DNA of 64,000 nucleotides from the NCBI GenBank assembly GCA_003194525.1, contig NBIV01000126.1, positions 124,001-188,000 of the forward strand, in the 5' to 3' direction. The notes under the pieces are model-generated. The model did not search any database and was not told the DNA's origin. It saw only the letters and a list, made by a program, of their open reading frames with translations. The translations under genes and the position numbers were made by a program. This DNA comes from Gracilariopsis chorda (Eukaryota; Rhodophyta; Florideophyceae; Gracilariales; Gracilariaceae). This document shows positions 31,771 through 41,640 of this stretch, in pieces (position 1 is the stretch's first letter; each line of letters opens with the position of its first letter).

Positions 31771-32591
31771 ATGGAGCAAAAAAAAGCGTCTGATTACGTA
31801 GATGTTCTCCCAGAACATGAACTTTATGAAAACTTTACGTCGTTCTGAGAGAATCTTGAAAAGCGTACGCAAATGCGCATCAGTGATGGCTCTGCGAGTT
31901 CCGAAGTCCTTTTTGCGGTTGTGAAGGACCATGTAGCCAGAATCTTGATCGCAGAAGGCAAAGAAACATCACCGGTTTCTTTGGTACACAGTTCAAAACC
32001 TGACTCGGAAATGTGTAGCGATTTGATCTCAACAGCTATTTTGAACATGGTACCTTCTGTTGGTGTGGCTTTTGCCTCATGTTCTATTGGAGTGATGCTG
32101 ACAAGGCTATCGAAGTCAATCAAGGCAAAGATGGGAAACATACCGCAAAAGGATTTGGAAGTGTTCAAGAAGTGGTTTACCTTTAAAGGTAATGGTGATA
32201 CAGAGATAAACACCGTTTTAGTCCTATTGAACATGTCTAACAGCCATTGGGGTGTTTTGGTAGGGAAGAAAATGTCAATGCGGCGCGAGGAACGCAACGA
32301 TGGACGGTTTGGTTTGGAGACAGTCTTAGAATGTCTGTTGATCGAAGGATTCTGAAACTGTTCTCTTTCTTGTTTCCTTTTTGCCTCACAGGAGATGAAG
32401 CGCTACGTGCGGTGATATCGGAGCGGAACTACATGCTACAGGTAAACGGTTTTAAGCGACAAAAGGACTCGCACAGCTGTGGTTGCTATGTTGTTTGCCT
32501 TTTCACAATGTTCAGTGTGGACCACGGCTGTATCCCGAAGCGAACCTATGCCTCTGGGTACAGCCGAGCATTGACTGAGAGGATTCGATAG
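31771..32591 (+). pseudogene. Ulp1/SENP-type (C48) cysteine protease of the MULE
   Basis: From ATG 31,771 the frame meets TGA at 31,846, then stays open to about 32,355. A frame change between 32,250 and 32,319 is needed to continue to 32,591. The C48 catalytic set is visible: His in SNSHWGVLVG (32,245), Asp in WFGDSL (32,319), Gln and Cys in QKDSHSCGCYVVCL (Cys at 32,478). A long pyrimidine tract ending in CACAG at 32,391 looks like a splice acceptor, so part of the frame change could be an intron. A further ORF at 32,624-32,812 may be the C-terminus. Intact family members cleave SUMO-type conjugates; the role in transposition is unknown. Confidence 0.75.
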
Positions 32592-32816
32592 ATTTCCATT
32601 AGAATCCGGATTCTACACATACTCATGGCGAAGGAGTTCTTTCAAACCGACATTGTTGCTGAAACAATGGTCGTACGGCTCCGGTCAGAGCATCGTTTAG
32701 AACTCCTTCGCATGAGGAAGGAAGGTAAACAACAGCAGCGTACGAAACGAAGCGTGGAGCGGAGCATTGGGATGCAGACTGGAAAGGAAGAAGCTGGAAA
32801 GTAAGAGGGAACGGAT

Positions 32817-33766
32817 GTGAATACAGTTCTGGGAGAACGAAAAGCAGGAGAAGGAAAGGTCGTGGATGTTTTCTACGACCCCTGTAGAGAGACGAATCTT
32901 CAGCCAATGCCATTGGGTTCGCACGACTCTGAGGCGCGTGCTATACGGAAAAGCCAGCGAACAAAGCGTGTTCATGAGCTGAACCAAAGTTCTGTTCAGA
33001 GCAGTGGGATGTGTCTACCCCTGAAGATTCGCATGAAGCGACTAGTGCAGTTTTCTGATTCTGCTCCGGTTGTAGCGGACATTGTGAACACATTGATTGA
33101 GATATGTGTATCACAGCAGTCCGAGATGGTGCACAAAGCGCTCCGAGATGGTGCACAAAGCGCTAGGTGAGAAAACTGGAAGAAGTTCTGAAGTAAGTGG
33201 AGTATCAGGTGTAGAACAGGAGCAGAAAAGGATTCAGACTGGAGGAGGTAGTGAAGTAGACATGGAAATTGACGGACATTCACCAGCAAAGACGATCAGT
33301 CGGACACAGGCACAGGTAGAAGTTGAAGCTGAAGAAGGAGCGAAGGATACCGCGGCGCCTTCCGAGCTGAAGGCAGAAACTGAAAAACATACTGAAGAGA
33401 AGAAGCAGGTTTCTGAGAATGGTGGTCAAGCTAAAGAGCTCAATGAAGAGCTGGCAGCCTGTTCTGACGCTCAGATACAGGAGAAGCCGCACATGGAGCT
33501 ACCATCAATGACTATGTGTGAAGGACGCACTACGAAGACCGGGTCATGCACTGAGGATCAGGCAGACGTCCAAGAGACATTTGAAAACAATGGAAGGCGT
33601 TTATGAGTTGATGTGAAACTTCAGGACGGTGGTGAATGTAAGAAAGAACTTGCGATGTCAAACGAGAGGCTTGTCTCAGCTCTGAAAGGTTTAAAGGAGG
33701 TCTTTGACCTCCCTGCACTGGTTGCCTACATTGCTAAGAACTTTGGCTACCTTTATGGTGTATAAT
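32817..33766 (+). pseudogene. Glu-rich accessory ORF of the MULE, function unknown
   Basis: Reads as a hydrophilic protein: a basic N-terminal part (AIRKSQRTKRVHEL), a short helical segment (VVADIVNTLIEICVSQ), then a long Glu/Lys/Gln-rich, probably disordered region. The frame is broken by a 22-bp tandem duplication (33,121-33,164, +1 shift) and by TGA at 33,604. It then runs to TAA 33,766 through a helical ELAMSNERLVSALKGL segment. It could be a separate gene or an extension of the protease or transposase with introns; no domain is recognised. Confidence 0.45.
33121..33164 (+). repeat. 22-bp perfect tandem duplication
   Basis: CCGAGATGGTGCACAAAGCG followed by CT occurs twice head to tail (33,121-33,142 and 33,143-33,164). 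The extra copy is not a multiple of three and shifts the surrounding frame. Confidence 0.98.
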
Positions 33767-33822
33767 ACTTCTCAGTGTTGCAGACGAGGAAGTAGAGGTC
33801 GTCTGCGCTGCTCACCGGAAAA

Positions 33823-36800
33823 TTGCGGTGTCTGCCGCACAAGTCGCAGTGCCGCTCCAACATTCGGGCAAAGTTCTATCCCATGGCGAGATGTTGGGTA
33901 ATTGAACAGGACCTCATACACACGCACACCCCCCAACAAGTTTCATACCGCGATGATGTTGTAAGAAGGAGGTTTGAGGGCATTCGCTCCTCTTTAGCCT
34001 CCCGTCTACAAGAATGGGAAGAGCACATACGGAAAAATGGAGAATATGTACGTCTGTCATGCATATTTCGAACCATACCCCCCTTCCAGGGAGCCGAGTT
34101 CTACAACAGCTCATCATGCTACCTCCTAGAGCATTCACATGGTCCTTTATCTCAAAGCGATGCAGAAACAGGAAGCGAAGACGATATGGCGTATGGCGAC
34201 TACAGTGGGGCTGAGGACTTTTATTCTTTCTATTGCGTGTTGCATAGCACGAAATGCCCTGAGAGGGGAGGTGTTTTTGATGGCCGTGCTTCGCAAAGAG
34301 CAGTTCACGAATCCAAACCCGAGCTTTGGAAGCAACACTTTTCGGTTTCACAGGAAGGAGGTAGGCCGTTTTCCAATCTACCGAAGAGGCCGCAGCAAGG
34401 ACCTATCTCAGGAGAAGGCATCGGGAAAGGTGACGTAAACGATGTAAAATGCTCGGATGGACTTCTGGATAACGCGTGTAACGTCGAGAGTGGCGTAAGA
34501 GGCGATTTTGGCATTAGCTCTTTTGTAGCTGACCCCCCTGCTGCTTCTCCGAACTCCTCAACACAAACAATGGACGCGAAATGCGAGCGTGCACGACACA
34601 GCGCTGTGGGCGCCGCATTAGGCTCAAAAATGAGTGAAGAGAGTGAAACTCTCAACGCAAACGTTGCATATGTGCAGCAGGTTTCAGATGAGCAATCCGT
34701 TGAAGAAGAAGAGGCGCTGCTCATTGATCGATTCTTAGATGACGAAGAGGAGGTTCCTTCATGCTTCTTCGCAGACTCTGAGGGTGGCATCCTGAATGAA
34801 GAAAATTCGGAATCGAAGGAGAAGGATGGCTTTGGAGAGAAGGACGAAAAGTACTGGACAGAAGATGGTGATGAAGAACTGGGCACGGAATCCGTACAGA
34901 ACACGATACCGAATGAGAGAATTGAGCAGTGTTTTAAAGCAGCAGTCTTAGCCTATCTGGAAACCCTTCCTCTCAATGCTCCTGGTGTCGCGGTTCTGAA
35001 GGAAGTTCAATTTATCGCGGACTGCGTCGGGTACAGCTATACTTTGGAGAACGAAAGCGATCTCCGGATAAGGCAAAGTCTCCCAAGAGTCGTGGTGCTG
35101 AACGTGGGAATAAAAGGGTACTGAAGAAGGGAATCTTGAAGTGCGATCAATACAATAACAAGATGAGGCGATGCCTATTCTCGATAAAGATTAAGACGGA
35201 GGATTCTGGGCAGAAGGAAGATGGTGGAATGATCTACGTGGCTAATTTAAATGGTTGTAAACATGGACATGGTCCCTCTGGGAGCTTTGGTATTAGACAT
35301 CTCAAGCCGCAAATGCGTTCTGAAGCGATACATATGACGAACGATTTGCACATGAGCTTTAGAGATACCATACGATACCTGGAAGACAAGTACAATCAAA
35401 AGATAAATCCGGTATCGGCGAGGAAGAAGTTGAGGTATGCTTCCTCCACAAGCAATCCCCGCGATTTGGAATGTGTAAGGTTGTGTAATCTGCTCTTTTC
35501 GTTGAGCCAGGAGGATGCAGTGAATAAGGGATTCTTCGCTGCGGATGATTCGGGTAGGATGAAGTACGCTTGTTGGTCGTTTCGAGAGTGGATGGAAGAC
35601 TACCAGAAGTTCGGCATTGTTCCGGGGGTATCTATTGATTGTAAAGCCATAGCCAATAGATACGGTTTCCCTCTGGTCACCATTAATGGAAGAGCCAATG
35701 ATGGTCATGTGTTGACATTTTTCATGGGGTACATGTGCTCCGAAACAGAAGAGGACTTCGTACGAATTCTGTCCTACTTCAAGTCTATAGTCGCCGTCTC
35801 ACCGGCGATGGTAGTGATGGACCAGAACACTGCGTGTATAAATGCAGCTGAGAAGGTGTTCAATTCGTCCTATATAAGCCTCGACGAATGGCATCTGAAC
35901 GAGAATCAGAAGAAGAATGTGGCCAATTGGTGTAGAAAGATTGGTAAGATGGAGTGGATGCACGATATGAAGAAAGACCTGTTCAACCTCAGAAAGTCAT
36001 ATACGTCGGAAACGTTTTTCGAAAGGAGAAGAATGCTAGAATCCAAGTACTTTGATGCTTTTGACGATCGTCTCCCTGTGTGGAATAAGTACTTGTACCA
36101 CTATAAGCCGCATATGCTGGTGTCTTGCTTCCGAAACGCGGCTATACCTACCCGTTACATGTTCCAAGGAACTGGCTACACCGATTCTTCTAACTCTGCA
36201 TACAAGAAGATCATTATATCGAAGAAGATTCCCTTGTGCAAGGTTCCTTTGGAGGTTCGGCGTATATCCCAAGAACGGGCTGATACCCGGAACTTGGAGC
36301 TTGTAAGAACCTTATCTTCTCAAAGTGGGAGATATCGGAAGACAAGAGAGCTTGAGCACTTTCTACCTGTAGAAGTTGTAGACAGCCTGGTGGCTGAGTA
36401 CACGAACTACGCCTTGGCGCACTTCGTAGATTTGAGCTTTAAGCCCTCGAAGAACTACATTCTTTCCAGCACAGAGGTTGTGGATTATTCACAGGAAGCG
36501 TGGCCGGAAGCAATCAGAAACTTGGGAAGTAGTTCAACCCCAGCAATTGGACCTGTAGCTCGCTTTAAGTTGAAATGGGGAAGCCATCTGAGTCAGAGCC
36601 AGAATTCGTCGGTGGATGAAGAGCGCTCATCACAGGAGACTGTTGTGCAATTCTCAAAAAGGTATAAGGGGTCGGGGCATGACGTTAAGGCAGAGTTTAT
36701 TGGTGTCTGTTGCTGTGGGCAGCCCTGGTCCGTTGGTTTTGCTTGTCGTCACATGGTTCGATCTGCTGTGGTTTATCAGGAAGAACGTGTGCGGTTCCCT

Positions 36801-37544
36801 GAACTACGAAACATACTAGGATACTTCATACCACTTGAAGCGCTTTTCTCTACATACTGGAGAAAAGATACTTCTGCTATGACAGTCCCGTACTTGGCGA
36901 AACTCAGGTCAGAGACCCGATACTTCAACAACGAGGAGATGGATTACCGACTACGCCGTTTTGATGAGTCGACGGAGAAAGAGTTTATCCCAATTGACTC
37001 AGATATACTTAGAACCAGTAGAGAAGACTCGGAAGTAGATGAGTACAATACGTACATGGAAGGAAAAAACCTCTACGATGCTTTACATCGACAAGCTACT
37101 GGAATTGGACGTGTTGCGGTGAGTGGAGTTCTACGTCTTTTAAGGGATGCCATCGCGGACATTTAGCAAGGAAAAGCGACACACTTCGAAGCTAGAGGTA
37201 CCTTTAAAACAAGGCTGGCTTCATTAACAGAACAAGCGGAAGAAACAGAGAACACTGTCACTTTACTGCATCCATCGTCTTCTACAAAAGATTTCAGTTC
37301 ATCAGAGATCCATCCGCCAAACAATGGACGCCACAGGGCACAACGGAGAAAGAAAAGCTCCTTGGAGCGCACGAGAAAGCGAGCGAGGACAAGCCCACAT
37401 TCATCCCAGGAAGTGTCTCAGAAAGACTGTCACCCACCTTCAACATCCTCAGAACCAGCTGTGGCACCCTCAACTTCCATAGCCCAAGACGTGCAAGACA
37501 AAGCACTTCGAATTATGTCAAAGTCTCTCGGACACATCCACTAG
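33823..37544 (+). pseudogene. MULE transposase with SWIM zinc finger
   Basis: The N-terminal ~400 codons (33,823 to about 35,060) are acidic and variable and end in a FAR1-like lead-in (VQFIADCVGYSY). A frameshift near 35,060-35,110 joins the catalytic frame (NKRVLKKGILKCD), which is open to TAG 37,164. The MULE catalytic domain shows the first D in VSIDCKAIANRYGFPLV with GRANDGHVLTFF, and the second D in VVMDQNTACINA. The SWIM finger reads CCCGQPWSVGFACRHMV (about 36,708-36,758). After the TAG the same frame continues for 126 codons with a coiled segment (LASLTEQAEETE) and a nuclear-localisation-like RRKKSSLERTRKRAR, ending at 37,544. That tail suggests the TAG is a late mutation rather than the true end. 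Confidence 0.85.
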
Positions 37545-37833
37545 CTGTAGCATTGACCACAGGCATTTGATCCCTTTCCTTCTTTCATAATTTCTTTGAG
37601 CTCTTTCTGTTCTTCATAAAAGCCTTGACGTCTTGCTTCTTTCGCCTTCTGCTTCACTTTAATTCTTTATTCAACTTCTAGATATCGTTGCGTATTCTAA
37701 AACCTCGTCCAAGAACGCGTGAACAGTCTTTCTTGCATCTGAGAACCCCTTAATGGAAGCCCAGTTGGAATTGTTCCATGCACCTCGATCACTGAAGATC
37801 CAACGTATCTTTGAAAAGAAAAAAACAATAGTA

Positions 37834-39216
37834 TCACCTGAACTCATGAACAGCAATCGGAGATGCAGTTTCTTCCGACTTAACTTCAACTGTCCCCAAC
37901 AGTACTTCAGGTCCATGCTGGTTCACGTCGGACTCGTCAATCCCAGTTACACAACTCGAATCTCTTGTTGTAGCTTCAGTCGTTGCACTGTCCACACGCA
38001 CGTTTTCTGTGAGCATACCTCCTGCGACCACAATGGGAGACTGCTCTGAGTCGACCTGTTGAATGTCACCTAATTCCTCAACGACTGCTTGACCGTATAC
38101 CTTATCCGGATCGACAACATCTTCATAGTCTTCTTCAATATATGAATGAGCATCAAGGTCAGCGGGTCTCCCTTCCGCAGTTAAGTGAAGCTCCTCCACT
38201 TCCTCCCGAACATCGAACTCAACAGGCACTTGTCCGCTCAGGCCCTCATCTTCCTCATCAGCTTCGTCGTACTCATCATCATCCTCTCCTACGACATTGA
38301 GAGTAGCAAAAGCCAGTACAGGTGGCTCTGCTTCAAAGTCCTCGTCGTCACCATACTCTTCCCTTGTGGCATCAACTTCTTCAATGTACTCCTCGTCTGC
38401 ACCCTCCGCAGCACCTCCTCCCTCTACAACAGCCGCATCTACATCAACTACGAGACTGGGAATTGATTCTTGTTCCTGCTCTTGCGATGTGTCCACATCT
38501 TCGGTAGGCATTCCAGCATCTTGCCCTCTAGCTTCGCCTTCGACATCGAAAGCAGTCGCTTCAGGTTCAACTACGCGTTATTGGCCAGTCCCAGAGCTCT
38601 CGTCATCTTCTCCTTCGACCTTTTCGAGTTCTGCGGCCAAAGCCGGCGTGTGTGCAGCACGATCTAGCGGGTTATCAGTGTCTTCATCCGCGTTCTCTTG
38701 CAAACCCTGGGTTGTGCATTCTAGGGTTTCCAAATTAGATTCCCCATACTTCGCTGTTAAATCGAGCAAGTCTGGCTTGTCCCCAGACGTTGTAGCCACA
38801 TCCTCAGACCCATCCTTAGAGATGGAAGCTGAAAAGAATCCACGGGTTGTCTCAGTGACGTCCTCGTCGGCGATTTCTTGAAATCTGACGTCGCCGCTCT
38901 CGGGAATCGCTATCTGCTCCCCGACTTTGTGGAGCTCAGTTTCCACTGGATTCTCTGTACTGCCGCCATCATCCACCTGTGTTGCGATCACCAGGGCTTC
39001 CTCCGCAACAGGTTCGATGGCCCCTAGATCCAAATTGTGCTCTCGAGGCTCATCTTCGGTAACTGGGTAGGCGTCATCCCCAGCCTTGTCCACTGGGTCC
39101 TGGGCCGTAGTGTCCTCTGTAACGCCAATAATACCCACCGCACGATCACGATTCCCTATGCCTCTTCTCCGTCGGCTACGCTCACCCGTTTGCACAAAGA
39201 TGGGGCCAAGTGGCAA
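37834..39216 (-). pseudogene. very acidic ORF of the MULE on the opposite strand, function unknown
   Basis: One frame of 461 codons from 39,216 to 37,834, interrupted by a single TAA at 38,578. It starts 8 bases inside the right terminal repeat, so that repeat is its likely promoter. The first ~30 residues are basic (GERSRRRRGIGNRDRA). The rest is extremely rich in Glu and Asp (EYIEEVDATREEYGDDEDFEAE, EDDDEYDEADEEDEG) and lacks cysteines and membrane segments, as in disordered histone-binding or activation-type proteins. No family is recognised. It is transcribed toward the transposase gene, the gap between them being about 290 bp. Confidence 0.6.
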
Positions 39217-39223
39217 TTATGAT

Positions 39224-39463
39224 ATTTACGTTGTGCTGACTTGGCGGCCAGAGAGAGCAGGGATAGAGGAAATGCCCTGACTCTGCGGATCTACTGGTTG
39301 AAATCCAACATAGGGGCGTATTATTGGCTACAGTAAGATCTGAAGTGGCACGGGCACTTGTGCAGCTCACCGTGGCACGTGCCCGCTGACTTTCTCATTT
39401 TATTGGTGCAAATGCGCGCTGACTCGCCTACACTATCTACGTCGTGTAGTTTAGCCCTTTCCC
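39224..39463 (-). repeat. MULE right terminal inverted repeat (~240 bp)
   Basis: Inverted partner of 31,350-31,590, ending GTTTAGCCCTTTCCC and followed by CCTCAGACG. Confidence 0.95.
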
Positions 39464-39472
39464 CCTCAGACG

Positions 39473-41640
39473 TAGCTCAATGAGCTCGGCGCACTGTTTG
39501 CACTGCTCGTGCTGCTGACGCAGGATACTTCAAACATTTGATTTTACTATACAATAATTGGGACAGGACCCAGGCGGCCCGGAAAAGCGAAGGGAATCAG
39601 CCGATAGAGATTCATTCACTTCTCGTTTCCCTCTCTGTGCGCTCCACAGCGAAGTCCTCCAGCGCAACCATGGGTCAACTCCACCCTAGTTATAGGCTCA
39701 GTTCCAACACTCTCAAAGTCGCTCGCTCCAAGCGAAATGCCCAAGAGACCCGCAAAACGACTTTCAAAAGTACAGGAAGGATGTCACGCAATGAGTGAAA
39801 ACCATTCAGGCGGCCGCAGATCTTAAAGAAAACAAAATGTACAAACCCGTGTACGTTACGATTGGTTGCCAATTATATGACCGCAGTTTGTCCTGAGAGA
39901 AGAAAAGAGTTCTTGATGAACAAAAAAAGTAAGGCTGTCGATTTAGAACAAGTCGATGAACAACAGGCTGTTAAGGAAATCGTTCAGCTAGTTGCAGTTG
40001 ACCACTACAGTGCAATAGTCACTAGCCTCATCACCTCTTAGACTCAAATAATGCACTACAAGCGTGGCTGCAGTGAGGATTTGAGGGCTTTTGTCGCTCT
40101 TTCGAAGACTTGCCGCCGACCATTTGATGCACGTAGATGTATCGACGTCGTCCAAGTTTAGCGAGGTACTGGCGATCACACTCCTCAACAATGCCGTGCT
40201 GAGCGAAGAAAAATTGACAAATGTGGTACTTCAGTTTGTTTTTTTGGCAAAATCTGGCAAGCAGGTGGACGCTAATGTTAAAAAATCGATAAAATCTTCA
40301 AAGCATAGGGCTCTGCTCCAAATGTTTTAACAAGCTAACTTTTCTTTTGGAGGATGACGAAAACACACCGAAGCCTACCGAAAACGCTAATACCATTCTT
40401 CTCAAAGCTACTGACATGAAAAAAGGTAAAAACCAACTCTTCGACTCGAACAGGAAGCACATCAAGCATTTTTAAACTAGTAACAATGAAATGTATACTA
40501 ATGACGATATGTTATCCACAATTCCTCTACGTTGCTTGACTCTCGATGAAAAGTAACGGTTATAAGCAATCTCGCTTGCTTGTCGAAGAAGATGAAACAA
40601 CCGTACACCAAGAACGACATAGAGAACATTCCCACTCAGCGCGTCGATAATCTGGTTGATAACCGTATTCGAAGAGCTCTCCCAGCCTTCCAAAAGCATT
40701 CTGATACCCGTCGTTCTGGCTCTGCTTGCGGAAAATCCGATCCGAGGTCTCGTAGTCGTTTGCCAAAAGTTAAACAAGTTTCAAACATGAAGCGCAAAGC
40801 GGACATCAAAGATACGTACTGTTACGATTGTGGATTTTCAGTTTTTGCACACCATTTTGAAAGCGCGAACGATCAGAAAGGCTGAGAGAGTCTAAGCAGG
40901 CATTTCACATTCAGGCAGAAACCGAAATTAAGAGGGATCACATCAGAGGTGATCCGCAATGCAAGGAACCTAAGTTTCCAAACGAAAAAACTTCGAAAGG
41001 CAAAAGAAGCTCCTTAAAAGCCATATGAAACCAATGGCAATTCTTTTCGTCCGGAGTCCAACCCCCATCAACACAGTCATCTTTAAGTGTGGGAGAAGGA
41101 GCCAAATCTTTCCGAGGGATCTAAATCCACCTATGGACCCTGGTTGTCCAAGACGTCTTGGTGGACTCAACTCCATTGCACAGGTCTGCCTGCCAATGGG
41201 GATATAAATTGTTCTAGAAGAGCTTGATTGCTTGCCCTTCCTCCATAGTTTTCGAAACGGTTGCGTAGATGCCAAACCAACGTTCGCCAACTGGACTATA
41301 CACAGCAGCTATGACGGAGAAAATTCGTTTTCCATCCATTTCCACGTCTTCGAAGGAACCTGCCCTTTGCACATTCGGCTTGACTGTCTTTCACACTGCG
41401 ACGTTTTTTGGGGAACAAAACCAGATCAAAGCCGCAACAGGAACTGTTTCGAGCTCTGTTCTGGTTGTTCTACCAACTTACCACACTGGACGTGATTTGA
41501 ATAAACGAATGCATATTCTGCTCGTTCCTTCTTGCACAACTTCCATAAGGTCGATGTTGGTTCAACACAGGACATGACGTTCTGCCAAGAAACCCATCAA
41601 AAATAAGGAACGATTCGCAAAGCGCTTTCATCTCTACATA
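39473..41640. other. unassigned region with short ORF fragments
   Basis: ORF fragments at 39,538-39,798, 40,091-40,330, 40,580-40,885 and 41,269-41,577 (+) are hydrophilic or weakly structured and show no firm domain. Their position before copia-D makes degraded gag or another element's gene possible, but this is not shown. Confidence 0.35.

Larger units (their letters stand above)
31350..39463. mobile_element. Mutator-like element (MULE) with Ulp1 protease, 8,114 bp
   Basis: Terminal inverted repeats of about 240 bp (31,350-31,590 and 39,224-39,463) start GGGAAAGGGCTAAAC and match closely along their length. They are flanked by the perfect 9-bp duplication CCTCAGACG. Contents left to right: Ulp1-type cysteine protease (+), Glu-rich accessory ORF (+), SWIM-finger MULE transposase (+), very acidic ORF (-). 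Every gene carries at least one in-frame stop or frameshift. MULEs with Ulp1 proteases (Kaonashi-type) are known from plants; the acidic antisense ORF is not something I recognise. Confidence 0.95.

Noticed and set aside
34305..34904. Ser-rich minus-strand ORF opposite the MULE transposase N-terminus
   Set aside because: It is the complement of the Glu/Asp-rich plus-strand frame (GAA/GAG read as TTC/CTC), not an independent gene.
38185..38881. Plus-strand ORFs opposite the acidic MULE gene
   Set aside because: Mirror image of acidic codons giving Ser-rich text. The minus frame is longer, has one stop in 461 codons and starts at the terminal repeat.
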